Of a DNA stretch of 19,926 bases, positions 1-6,958 are shown piece by piece. The DNA is from an uncultured Collinsella sp. GTDB lineage: Bacteria; Actinomycetota; Coriobacteriia; Coriobacteriales; Coriobacteriaceae. The stretch is taken from assembly GCA_902478945.1 (NCBI GenBank), contig CABSMX010000031.1, positions 1-19,926 of the forward strand, given 5' to 3'. Position 1 is the first letter of the stretch; the number at the start of each line of letters is the position of its first letter. The translations under genes were made by a program, and so were the position numbers. The notes beneath the pieces were generated by a model. It had not been told where the DNA came from. It ran no database searches and saw only the letters and a list, made by a program, of their open reading frames with translations.

Positions 1-549
1 ACATCTAACAACCGTGAGCTGGTCGCCGGCCTGGTAGACGCCCTGGCCGCTGCGGGCAGCGAGCGCCTGTGCCTGCTCACCGAGGCAAGCGACGACAGCC
101 CCGTGCGTCGCGAGCGCGCCGAGGCCTTTGCCGACGAGCTTTCGCGACGCGGACTTGCGGGCGAGGTCGTCACCCTGGCCGACGGTGGTGCCACGGGCGT
201 TGGCCGCTTGGACGAGATCATTCGCGGCTATACAGGCAAAAAGCTCGGCCTTATCGCCGTCAACGGTCTGGTCTTCCTGCGTCTGACCGAGGCGCTGACA
301 CAGCTGGGACCCTCGTTGCCGGCTGGCCTCAAGATCGCGACGTTTGACGATTATCCCTGGAACCACGTGCTCTTTGGCGGTGTGACCACGGCCGCGCAAG
401 ACACCCTCACCATCGCCGAGCGCGTAGTCGAGCGCCTGTCCGAGCGCATCGACGTTGTTACCACCACCGTGGGCGAGGCTGCAAAGCTGGCGCCTAAACG
501 CATCGAGGTTCCCGGTCACATCGAACACCGCGCATCAACCTCACGCTAG
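1..549 (+). CDS. LacI/PurR-family transcriptional repressor, C-terminal part (5' truncated)
   Basis: The reading frame is open from base 1 and stops with TAG at 547-549, leaving 182 residues. What remains looks like most of the periplasmic-binding-protein-like effector domain of a LacI/PurR repressor. It opens with TSNNRELVAGLVDAL, the usual start of this fold after the core linker. It continues with a segment like GLIAVNGLVFLRLTEAL, the place where family members carry the 'A.ND..A.GAL..L' helix. FDDYPWNHVLFGGVTT follows, matching the family 'GFDD.P....L..LTTV.Q' signature. The helix-turn-helix lies outside the window. Such proteins bind a sugar or other small ligand and release DNA. The wording around DDYPW and the ITT-like segment recalls KdgR-type members, but the ligand cannot be assigned. 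No target genes are visible; glnA downstream has its own leader and is probably unrelated. Confidence 0.8.
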   Translation, partial: TSNNRELVAGLVDALAAAGSERLCLLTEASDDSPVRRERAEAFADELSRRGLAGEVVTLADGGATGVGRLDEIIRGYTGKKLGLIAVNGLVFLRLTEALTQLGPSLPAGLKIATFDDYPWNHVLFGGVTTAAQDTLTIAERVVERLSERIDVVTTTVGEAAKLAPKRIEVPGHIEHRASTSR

Positions 550-619
550 CCGTCTGCTCGAGCTGGCTTGTTCACGCTAGCCGCCCGCCCTCGCACGTTT
601 TTTGGGCGCTTGATACGCT

Positions 620-635
620 TTAACCCTGCGGAAAC
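620..635 (+). promoter_or_regulatory. Candidate GlnR box upstream of glnA
   Basis: TTAAC (620-624), six bases, then GAAAC (631-635) fits the gTnAC-n6-GaAAc half-site pair known for actinobacterial GlnR. It lies 66-81 bases upstream of the glnA start and just upstream of a -10-like TAGTAT at 648-653. The GlnR-like regulator is encoded directly after glnA, which makes autoregulation of the pair plausible. Only one box is visible, whereas Streptomyces sites often hold two. The -35 element is not clear. This is a motif match by eye and could be chance. Confidence 0.4.
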
Positions 636-700
636 ATTTTTCTGCGATAGTATCTGCGATATAGACCAGTCGAAACCCGCCCGAAAGAAAGGGGAGCGAC

Positions 701-2038
701 ATGAACCAGCAGAACATCGATTACGTACTCCGCTCTGTAGAGCAGCGTGACATCCGCTTTGTGCGTCTGTGGTTTGTCGACATTCTCGGCCGCCTCAAGA
801 ACTTTGCCATTAGCCCCGAGGACCTCGAGGTCGCTTTTGAGGAGGGTATTGGCTTTGACGGTTCCGCCATCGAGGGCTTTGCCACGCCCGAGGAAGCCGA
901 CATGCTGGCGTTTCCCGATGCTTCGACCTTCCAGATTTTGCCGTGGCGCCCGAGCCACAACGGCGTCGCCCGCGTGTTCTGCGACGTGTGTACTCCCGAT
1001 CGCAAGCCGTTTGCCGGCGACCCGCGCGATGCCCTGCGCCGCATGTTCCGCAAGGCCGAGAAGGCTGGCTATCTGCTCAACGTGGGCGCCGAGCTGGAGT
1101 ACTACTACTTCCCCGACGAGCACACCCCCGAGCCGCTCGACAACGTGGGCTACTTCGATCTTTCGGTGAGCGATGCCGCCCGCGACCTGCGCCGCAACAC
1201 GGTCCTCACGCTCGAGAAGATGTCCGTGCCCGTGGAGTACACCTTCCACGCCGCCGGCCGCTCGCAGCACGGCATGAGCCTGCGCCACGCCGAGGCCCTG
1301 AGCATGTCCGACGCCATCACCACGGCCAAACTCATCATTAAGCAGCAGGCTTACGAGAGCGGGTGCCACGCCTCCTTCATGCCCAAGCCGTTGGCGGGCG
1401 AGGACGGCAGCGCTATGTTCCTGTGCCAGTCGCTATTCGACCACGACGGCAACAACGTCTTTTGGGGCGAGGATGACGAGAAGTACCATCTCTCCGATAT
1501 CGCCAAGCACTATATGGCCGGCATCTTGGCGCACGCGCGCGAGATCAGCGCCATCACCAACCCTACGGTCAACTCGTACAAGCGCATCACCACGGGTGGC
1601 GACTCCGTGCCGCAGTACGCCACGTGGGGCCTGCGCAACCGCGCGAGTATGGTCCGCATCCCGGTCTACAAGCCCGGCAAACAGCTGTCCACGCGCATCG
1701 AGCTTCGCAGCCCCGACCCCATGGCCAATCCGTATCTGGTCAACGCCGTCACGCTGGCGGCTGGTCTGGACGGCATTGAGCGCAAGCTGGAGCTCCCGCC
1801 CGAGGCCACGGCCGAGACGCTCAAGCTTACCGACCGCCAGATGGTCGAGGCCGGCTACACGCCGCTGCCGCGCTCGCTCAAAGAGGCGCTCGACGTGTTT
1901 GAGGACTCGCAGTTTATGAAGGATGCCCTCGGCGAGCACATCCACAGCTTCTTCCTTAAAAAGAAGCGCGACGAGTGGCATAAGTTTGAGTCTACGATCA
2001 CCGAGTGGGAGATCAAGCACTACCTGGCGAACTCCTAA
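701..2038 (+). CDS. glnA: Glutamine synthetase-like protein, GSI-alpha/GlnA2 type, with altered metal site
   Basis: A 445-residue protein preceded by AAAGGGGAG at good spacing. Its length and wording match actinobacterial GlnA2-type synthetases (RDIRFVRLWF, GIGFDGSAIEGF, STFQILPW, FMPKPL, NPTVNSYKR, RIELRSPDP), which ligate glutamate to ammonia or, in some Streptomyces paralogues, to polyamines. The N-terminal beta-grasp spans about residues 15-100 and the catalytic domain the rest. The Asp50-loop, E131/E133 (ELEY), E334 and the arginines of NSYKR, NRASMVR and RIELR are kept. Several residues that build the two metal sites are not. The usual HHE..PGQHE stretch reads FHAAGRSQHG, so two metal glutamates become A184 and G191. 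The usual MH.H reads MFLC, so the metal and ATP histidines become F240 and C242. No adenylylation loop is seen. It may be a pseudoenzyme, a nitrogen sensor, or a ligase with altered chemistry. The glnR-like gene starts 50 bases downstream. Confidence 0.9.
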   Translation: MNQQNIDYVLRSVEQRDIRFVRLWFVDILGRLKNFAISPEDLEVAFEEGIGFDGSAIEGFATPEEADMLAFPDASTFQILPWRPSHNGVARVFCDVCTPDRKPFAGDPRDALRRMFRKAEKAGYLLNVGAELEYYYFPDEHTPEPLDNVGYFDLSVSDAARDLRRNTVLTLEKMSVPVEYTFHAAGRSQHGMSLRHAEALSMSDAITTAKLIIKQQAYESGCHASFMPKPLAGEDGSAMFLCQSLFDHDGNNVFWGEDDEKYHLSDIAKHYMAGILAHAREISAITNPTVNSYKRITTGGDSVPQYATWGLRNRASMVRIPVYKPGKQLSTRIELRSPDPMANPYLVNAVTLAAGLDGIERKLELPPEATAETLKLTDRQMVEAGYTPLPRSLKEALDVFEDSQFMKDALGEHIHSFFLKKKRDEWHKFESTITEWEIKHYLANS

Positions 2039-2088
2039 TCGCGCTGGCTTGTTCCAGTACGATTGAGCTCATTTCTTTGGAGGCCGAT

Positions 2089-2751
2089 ATGTCCGAAAAG
2101 AGTGCCCTGTTCATGGCGCGCACGACGCGCTTCCACGAGTTTGCCCGCAGCTTGACGACCACCCTGGGTGTCGAGGTGAGCCTGGCCACCCCCGATTCGC
2201 CGACTGCGGCGCACGACTTTGACCTGCTGATTCTCGATTCCGATGGCATCCGCAGTGACCGCATCGATCAGATTGCCAAGTGGCTTGACGATCGTGGCGG
2301 CGTCCCCATGCTGGTGATCGTCGACGACGAGGCCCTTGGCACCCTGCGTCTGCCCAATCATGCGCATGCCGACTTTGTATGCCCCACGGCGACGCCCAAC
2401 GAACTCAAGGCTCGTGCGCAGCGCCTGATGGGCGAGGAGGAGACCGTCACCGCCGACGATGTGCTCAACATCGATAACCTCGAGATTAACCTGGCTACCT
2501 ACCAGGTGACGCTCGATAACGAGCCTATCGACCTGACGCTGATGGAGTACTCGCTGCTGAGCTTTTTGGCGACGCATCCCAACCGCGCCTACAGCCGCGA
2601 GGTGCTGCTGCACCGCGTATGGGGCTTTGAGTACTGCGGCGGCACGCGCACCGTCGACGTGCACATTCGACGCATCCGCTCCAAGGTGGGCCCGCAGATC
2701 GCAGCACATATCACCACCGTCCGTGGCGTGGGTTATCTGTTTAAGGACTAG
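2089..2751 (+). CDS. glnR: GlnR-like orphan OmpR-family response regulator
   Basis: A 220-residue protein. The start was chosen at ATG 2089 because GGAGG at 2079-2083 precedes it; the frame is open further upstream without a ribosome site. Residues about 1-110 form a receiver-like domain that keeps an Asp at the phosphorylation position (D50 in LLILDSDG). It lacks the acidic pair at the N-terminus and the conserved Lys near the end, where FVCPTATPNEL replaces the usual K-P. Residues about 125-220 are a winged helix of the OmpR/PhoB type. They include VWGFEYCGGTRTVDVHIRRIRSKVGP, which closely resembles actinobacterial GlnR, the global nitrogen regulator that also has a degenerate receiver and no partner kinase. 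Its place directly after glnA supports a nitrogen role. No histidine kinase is nearby. The generic family is certain; the GlnR assignment is strong but inferred. Confidence 0.8.
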   Translation: MSEKSALFMARTTRFHEFARSLTTTLGVEVSLATPDSPTAAHDFDLLILDSDGIRSDRIDQIAKWLDDRGGVPMLVIVDDEALGTLRLPNHAHADFVCPTATPNELKARAQRLMGEEETVTADDVLNIDNLEINLATYQVTLDNEPIDLTLMEYSLLSFLATHPNRAYSREVLLHRVWGFEYCGGTRTVDVHIRRIRSKVGPQIAAHITTVRGVGYLFKD

Positions 2752-2755
2752 TTTT

Positions 2756-2788
2756 CCACCACAAAGGGGACAGGCACCTTTGTGGTGG
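2756..2788 (+). repeat. Family B hairpin element, copy 1 (also terminator-like)
   Basis: Perfect 12-bp arms CCACCACAAAGG (2756-2767) and CCTTTGTGGTGG (2777-2788) enclose the 9-base loop GGACAGGCA, followed by TTTT. It starts 4 bases after the glnR-like stop codon, so it can terminate that operon. Identical arms recur at 13270 and 14861, so it is also a dispersed repeat. The GGGGACAGGCACC core recalls REP sequences linked to RAYT (Y1) transposases. Confidence 0.85.
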
Positions 2789-2848
2789 TTTTGACGCAGG
2801 TACGGGTTCCTTTCGGGTTTGCAGAAGAACTTAAGCCTTCCTAAAAGA

Positions 2849-2879
2849 TTGCGTTCTCATACACGTGCACCCGCATATT
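2849..2879 (+). promoter_or_regulatory. Weak candidate promoter for htrA
   Basis: TTGCGT at 2849-2854 and CATATT at 2874-2879 are 19 bases apart, on the long side for a sigma-70 promoter. It is proposed mainly because the hairpin at 2907-2930 leaves only 29 bases before the htrA start, too few for a promoter downstream of it. A second -10-like TACAAC lies at 2884-2889. Confidence 0.3.
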
Positions 2880-2906
2880 GGGGTACAACTCAACGTGAAC
2901 AATGAT

Positions 2907-2940
2907 GGCCCGCCACATGTTTGGCGGGCCTTTGGTTATT
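2907..2940 (+). terminator. Intrinsic terminator or attenuator in the htrA leader
   Basis: An 8-bp perfect GC-rich stem GGCCCGCC (2907-2914) / GGCGGGCC (2923-2930) with an 8-base loop is followed by the T-rich tail TTTGGTTATT. It ends 19 bases before the htrA start codon. It may be a second terminator for the glnA-glnR unit or an attenuator controlling htrA. Confidence 0.65.
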
Positions 2941-2959
2941 AGACGAAAGGATCGCAGCC

Positions 2960-4420
2960 ATGAGCGAGAACGATTCCCAGCGTCCTCAGGATGCGGGCAA
3001 CGCTGGCGAGACTCAGCAGCAGCCGCGCGTGCAGGTGGAGTCGACGCCTGCCGGCAGCAACATTCCCTACGTGCAGGCTTACGACACGCAGACCGGCAAG
3101 CCGCTGGGCGGCCAGCAGGTTGTAAACAAGCACACGGTGGTCAAGACCAAGACCAAAAAGCTGCCGATCTTTATTACGGCGCTCGCTGGTTGTGCGTGCG
3201 GCGCCCTGCTGGTCATCGCGCTCATTATGAGTGGCACGCTCGATATCGGCGGCGGCAGGAACGCCGTGACGGCGGGTGCTTCGGGTTCATCGACGCAAAA
3301 GATCACCATCGACTCCGAGGACACCACGCTGGCCGAGGCCGTCTCTGCCAAGGCCCTGCCCTCCGTCGTTTCCATCACCGCTACTTCGAGCGGTAGCCAG
3401 AATGGCTCGCTTTCGCAGTCTGCCGACGAGTCGGACGGCTCGGGCAGCGTCGGCTCGGGCGTTGTGCTCGATACCAAGGGCCACATCCTCACCAACAACC
3501 ACGTGGTCGATGGCTATGACCAGTACGTGGTTACCATGGACGACGGAACCACATACGAGGCCGAGTTCGTGGGCAACGACGCCTCGAGCGACCTGGCCGT
3601 CATCAAGCTCAAGGACGCCGACGCCTCCAAGCTCACGCCGATCGAGATCGGCGACTCCTCCAAGCTCAACGTGGGCGAGTGGGTCATGGCGATCGGCTCG
3701 CCGTTCGGCAACGAGCAGTCTGTCTCCACGGGCATTGTGTCGGCGCTGTATCGTTCCACGGCCATGAGCTCTACCAGCGGCAACACCATCTATGCCAACA
3801 TGATCCAGACCGATGCCGCCATCAACCCGGGCAACTCCGGTGGCGCACTCGTCAACGACAACGGCGAGCTCGTGGGTATTAACTCGCTTATCGAGAGCTA
3901 TTCGGGCTCCAGCTCGGGCGTGGGCTTTGCTATTCCCGTTAACTACGCCAAGAACATTGCCGACCAGATCATCGACGGCAAGACGCCGGTGCATCCGTAC
4001 ATGGGCGCTACGCTTTCGAGCGTCAACGCGCTTAACGCCCGCACTAACAAGCTGAGCACCGATAGCGGCGCGTATGTGGCAAGTGTCGTCGAGGACGGTC
4101 CTGCCGCCAAGGCTGGCATCCAAGAGGGTGATGTCATTACCAAGCTGGGCGACGACGAGATTACGAGTGCCGATGGCCTGATCATCGCGCTGCGCAGCCA
4201 CGAGGTGGGCGAGAAGGTCGAGATCACGCTCATGCGCGGCAAGGACGAGAAGAAGGTCACGGTTGAGCTGGGCTCCGACGAGGAGCTGCAGAACCAGCAG
4301 CAGGACGACAGCACGACTGACACCGGCAACGGCGGTATTACCGACGAGCAGCTGCGCCAGTATCTGGAGGAGCTGCTGGGCCAGCAGGGCCAGGGTCAAG
4401 GCTACGGTCAGGGCTACTAG
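2960..4420 (+). CDS. htrA: HtrA/DegP-family membrane-anchored serine protease with PDZ domain
   Basis: A 486-residue protein with GAAAGGA a few bases before ATG 2960. Residues 1-65 are a hydrophilic, Gln-rich cytoplasmic stretch. A single membrane anchor follows at about 68-92 (LPIFITALAGCACGALLVIALIM), and then a Ser/Gly-rich linker. The trypsin-like domain carries the full triad: H181 in TNNHVV, D211 in SSDLAVIKL and S293 in NPGNSGGAL. A PDZ domain covers about 345-440 (GAYVASVVEDGPAAKAGIQEGDVITKLGDDEI). This layout is typical of Gram-positive and actinobacterial HtrA proteins, which degrade or refold damaged proteins at the outer face of the membrane under heat or envelope stress. The C-terminus adds an unusual tail rich in Gln and Gly, ending GQGQGYGQGY, that is not part of the PDZ fold. 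It appears to be a single-gene unit, with a hairpin in its leader and a strong terminator after it. Confidence 0.95.
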   Translation: MSENDSQRPQDAGNAGETQQQPRVQVESTPAGSNIPYVQAYDTQTGKPLGGQQVVNKHTVVKTKTKKLPIFITALAGCACGALLVIALIMSGTLDIGGGRNAVTAGASGSSTQKITIDSEDTTLAEAVSAKALPSVVSITATSSGSQNGSLSQSADESDGSGSVGSGVVLDTKGHILTNNHVVDGYDQYVVTMDDGTTYEAEFVGNDASSDLAVIKLKDADASKLTPIEIGDSSKLNVGEWVMAIGSPFGNEQSVSTGIVSALYRSTAMSSTSGNTIYANMIQTDAAINPGNSGGALVNDNGELVGINSLIESYSGSSSGVGFAIPVNYAKNIADQIIDGKTPVHPYMGATLSSVNALNARTNKLSTDSGAYVASVVEDGPAAKAGIQEGDVITKLGDDEITSADGLIIALRSHEVGEKVEITLMRGKDEKKVTVELGSDEELQNQQQDDSTTDTGNGGITDEQLRQYLEELLGQQGQGQGYGQGY

Positions 4421-4446
4421 CGAGCCGTATCACACATACCGATGCC

Positions 4447-4486
4447 AGAGGGGGCTGTTCCGCCAACGCGGGGCAGCCCCTCTTTT
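4447..4486 (+). terminator. Rho-independent terminator after htrA
   Basis: AGAGGGGGCTG pairs with CAGCCCCTCT (one G bulged), followed by TTTTCT. It lies 27 bases after the htrA stop codon. The rest of the 249-base gap to ligA contains a 12-bp perfect palindrome GATCGCGCGATC at 4548-4559 and no clear promoter match. Confidence 0.85.
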
Positions 4487-4669
4487 CTCATTGATCCGTT
4501 GGGGACGGAGGAAAACGGATCATTTAGAACTGGCAAGGGCATGGTTTGATCGCGCGATCCACCTCGGCCTGGTGGCTGCCGATTCGGTGCGGTTCGAAAG
4601 GGCTATTCGGCCCCGTTGCGACCGGTGGTACTCTAGTATCCGTTTGAAATCGAGCGAAGGAGTGCCGCT

Positions 4670-6898
4670 ATGGAGCAATCGAGCCTGTTTGGTGACGGCG
4701 TGGACATCGATACCGAAACGCCCGCGAGCGCGGATACCGCTGCACCGGCCGATGCCCGTGCCCAGGCGGCAGCGCGCGCGGCCGAGCTGCGCCACGAGCT
4801 CGATTACCACGCCTATCGCTACTACATGCTCGACGCGCCCGAGATCACGGACGCCGCCTTTGACAAAATGCTCGTTGAGCTGCAGGAAATCGAGGCGACC
4901 TACCCCGATTTGGTGACGCCCGACAGCTATACCCAGCGCGTGGGCGGCTACGTGAGCGAGCAGTTTACGCCGGTTACGCACATGGCACGCATGTATTCCA
5001 TGGACGATGCCATGGACCTGGACGAGCTCGACGCGTGGCTCCAACGCACCGAGGATGCGCTCGGCGCCGGTAGCGTCACCTATACCTGTGAGCTTAAGAT
5101 CGACGGTCTGGGCGTGGCACTTACCTACCAAAACGGCACCTTCGTACGTGCGGCCACACGTGGCGATGGCACCACGGGCGAGGACGTGTCGCTCAATGTC
5201 CGTACCATCAAGGATGTGCCCATGCACCTGTCCGAGCCGGCGCTCGCTCACATGGGCGCCGACCGCGAGCGTGCCATCGAAGTGCGCGGCGAGGTGTACA
5301 TGCCCAAGGGCAGCTTTGTGCGTCTGAACGACGAGGCCGATGCCGAAGGTCGCGACCCCTTCGCCAACCCGCGCAACGCCGCCGCCGGCAGCTTGCGTCA
5401 AAAGGATCCCAAGGTCACAGCGCGCCGCGACCTGGCCACCTTTATCTATGCCATCGCCGATACCGATCCGCTGCACGTCCACAGCCAGCGTGAATTTCTC
5501 GACTGGCTGCGCAGCGCCGGCTTTAGCGTCAACCCCAACGTGGCACGCTGCGCCACACCCGCCGAGGTTCACGAGTTCTGTGCCCAGGCTCTCGAACATC
5601 GCGGTGACCTCGATTACGACATCGACGGCGTGGTCGTAAAGGTTGACAGCTTCCAGCAGCAGCTCGACCTGGGCTTTACCGCCCGCGCACCACGCTGGGC
5701 TATTGCCTTTAAGTTCCCGCCCGAGGAAAAACGGACCGTCCTGCGCGAGATTCGCATCCAGGTGGGCCGCACCGGTGTGCTCACGCCGGTCGCCGAGTTC
5801 GACCCGGTGACGGTCGCCGGCTCCACCATCGCGCGCGCCACGCTGCACAACATCGACGAAATCCGTCGCAAAAACGTGCGCGAGGGCGACACCATCATCG
5901 TGCACAAGGCAGGCGACGTGATCCCCGAGGTCGTGGGCCCGGTGCTCGATAAGCGCCCGGCCGATTCGGTCGACTGGCACATGCCCGAGGTCTGCCCCGT
6001 GTGCGGCAGCCCCGTGGTCCACGAGGACGGTGAGGTCGCCTACCGCTGCGTCTCCATCGACTGCCCCGCGCAGCTCAAGGAGCGCCTGCTCCACTGGGTG
6101 AGCCGCGGCTGCATGGACGTTGACGGCCTGGGCGACGAGATCGTCGACAAGATGATCGCCGCCGGCCTAATCCACGATGTCGCAGACTTCTACCAGCTCA
6201 CGGTCGACGACATCGCCGGCCTGGACACGGGCCGCACCTATGCCAGCTCCAACAGTAAAAAGGGCGTCAAGAAGGGTGACCCCATTCCGGTGGGCCTTAA
6301 GACGGCCGAGAAAATCATCGCCGAGCTCAACAAGTCCAAGAGCCAGCCACTCGGTCGCGTACTGTTTGCCCTGGGCATCCGCCACGTGGGCAAGAGTGTG
6401 GGCGAGGTCATCGCCGAGCGATTCCTGTCGATTGACAAGCTTATCGTGGCGAGCGAAGAGGATATTGCCGAGTGCGAGGGCATCGGTCCCAAGATTGCGG
6501 CGAGCGTTAAGCAGTTCCTGGCCGTGCCCGAAAACCTTGCCGTGCTGGAACGTCTGCGTCAGGCGGGCCTTTCGCTCGAGGTCGACTTGGGCACCGCGCA
6601 CGCGCAAGCCGCGGCCGACGCTGGCGTGGCGGGCGAGCTCGCCGACGCACAGCCGCTCGCGGGTCTGACCTTCGTGCTCACCGGCACGCTCGTCAACCGC
6701 ACGCGCGACGAGGCGGGCGCGGCGCTCAAGGTGCTCGGCGCCAAGGTTTCGGGCAGTGTGTCAAAGAAGACGAGCTATCTGGTCGCCGGCCCCAAGGCGG
6801 GCTCCAAGCTCACCAAGGCCGAGCAGCTGGGTGTGCCCGTACTGGATGAGGACGCACTCGAGCAGATCTTGGCTACCGGTGAGGTGCCCCAGGCTTAG
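4670..6898 (+). CDS. ligA: NAD-dependent DNA ligase LigA
   Basis: A 742-residue protein; AGGAG precedes ATG 4670 by 7 bases. It seals nicks in replication and repair using NAD as cofactor. The adenylation domain has the nucleotidyl lysine K143 in the ELKIDGLG motif, followed by the GEDVS, VRGEVYMP and NPRNAAAGSLRQ signatures. An OB domain follows, then a zinc finger with C442, C445, C460 and C465. Helix-hairpin-helix repeats come next, and a C-terminal BRCT domain runs from about 662 to 742 (LAGLTFVLTGTL). It is about 70 residues longer than E. coli LigA. The extra length is an Ala-rich N-terminal extension of about 35 residues plus an insert near residue 520-545 (GRTYASSNSKKGVKKGDP) in the first helix-hairpin-helix region. 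The gene is flanked by terminators and appears monocistronic. Confidence 0.98.
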   Translation: MEQSSLFGDGVDIDTETPASADTAAPADARAQAAARAAELRHELDYHAYRYYMLDAPEITDAAFDKMLVELQEIEATYPDLVTPDSYTQRVGGYVSEQFTPVTHMARMYSMDDAMDLDELDAWLQRTEDALGAGSVTYTCELKIDGLGVALTYQNGTFVRAATRGDGTTGEDVSLNVRTIKDVPMHLSEPALAHMGADRERAIEVRGEVYMPKGSFVRLNDEADAEGRDPFANPRNAAAGSLRQKDPKVTARRDLATFIYAIADTDPLHVHSQREFLDWLRSAGFSVNPNVARCATPAEVHEFCAQALEHRGDLDYDIDGVVVKVDSFQQQLDLGFTARAPRWAIAFKFPPEEKRTVLREIRIQVGRTGVLTPVAEFDPVTVAGSTIARATLHNIDEIRRKNVREGDTIIVHKAGDVIPEVVGPVLDKRPADSVDWHMPEVCPVCGSPVVHEDGEVAYRCVSIDCPAQLKERLLHWVSRGCMDVDGLGDEIVDKMIAAGLIHDVADFYQLTVDDIAGLDTGRTYASSNSKKGVKKGDPIPVGLKTAEKIIAELNKSKSQPLGRVLFALGIRHVGKSVGEVIAERFLSIDKLIVASEEDIAECEGIGPKIAASVKQFLAVPENLAVLERLRQAGLSLEVDLGTAHAQAAADAGVAGELADAQPLAGLTFVLTGTLVNRTRDEAGAALKVLGAKVSGSVSKKTSYLVAGPKAGSKLTKAEQLGVPVLDEDALEQILATGEVPQA

Positions 6899-6917
6899 CG
6901 CATCGATAGCCTAATTG

Positions 6918-6958
6918 AAGAACCGCCCGGAAAGCATGATGCCTTTCGAGCGGTTCTT
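6918..6958. terminator. Bidirectional terminator between ligA and the MerR gene
   Basis: AAGAACCGC (6918-6926) pairs with GCGGTTCTT (6950-6958), and the stem continues inward through a GAAAG/CTTTC pairing. The plus strand runs into TTCTTATTT and the minus strand into TTCTTCAATT. It sits between convergent genes and overlaps the stop codon of the minus-strand regulator. Confidence 0.85.

Noticed and set aside
1..6. Possible adapter remnant ACATCT at the window start
   Set aside because: It matches only six bases, in the wrong orientation for a 5' adapter, and it encodes Thr-Ser where a LacI-type protein would naturally have it.
3287..4399. Minus-strand open frame (370 codons) opposite htrA
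   Set aside because: Antisense shadow of a fully intact HtrA; low-complexity translation and no homology recognised.
4580..4640. tRNA-like GGTTCGAAA T-loop before ligA
   Set aside because: No acceptor or anticodon stem can be formed around it at tRNA distances.
4520..6094. Long minus-strand open frame (524 codons) opposite ligA
   Set aside because: It lies wholly opposite an intact LigA plus its leader, has no recognisable domain, and is the kind of shadow frame expected in GC-rich coding DNA.
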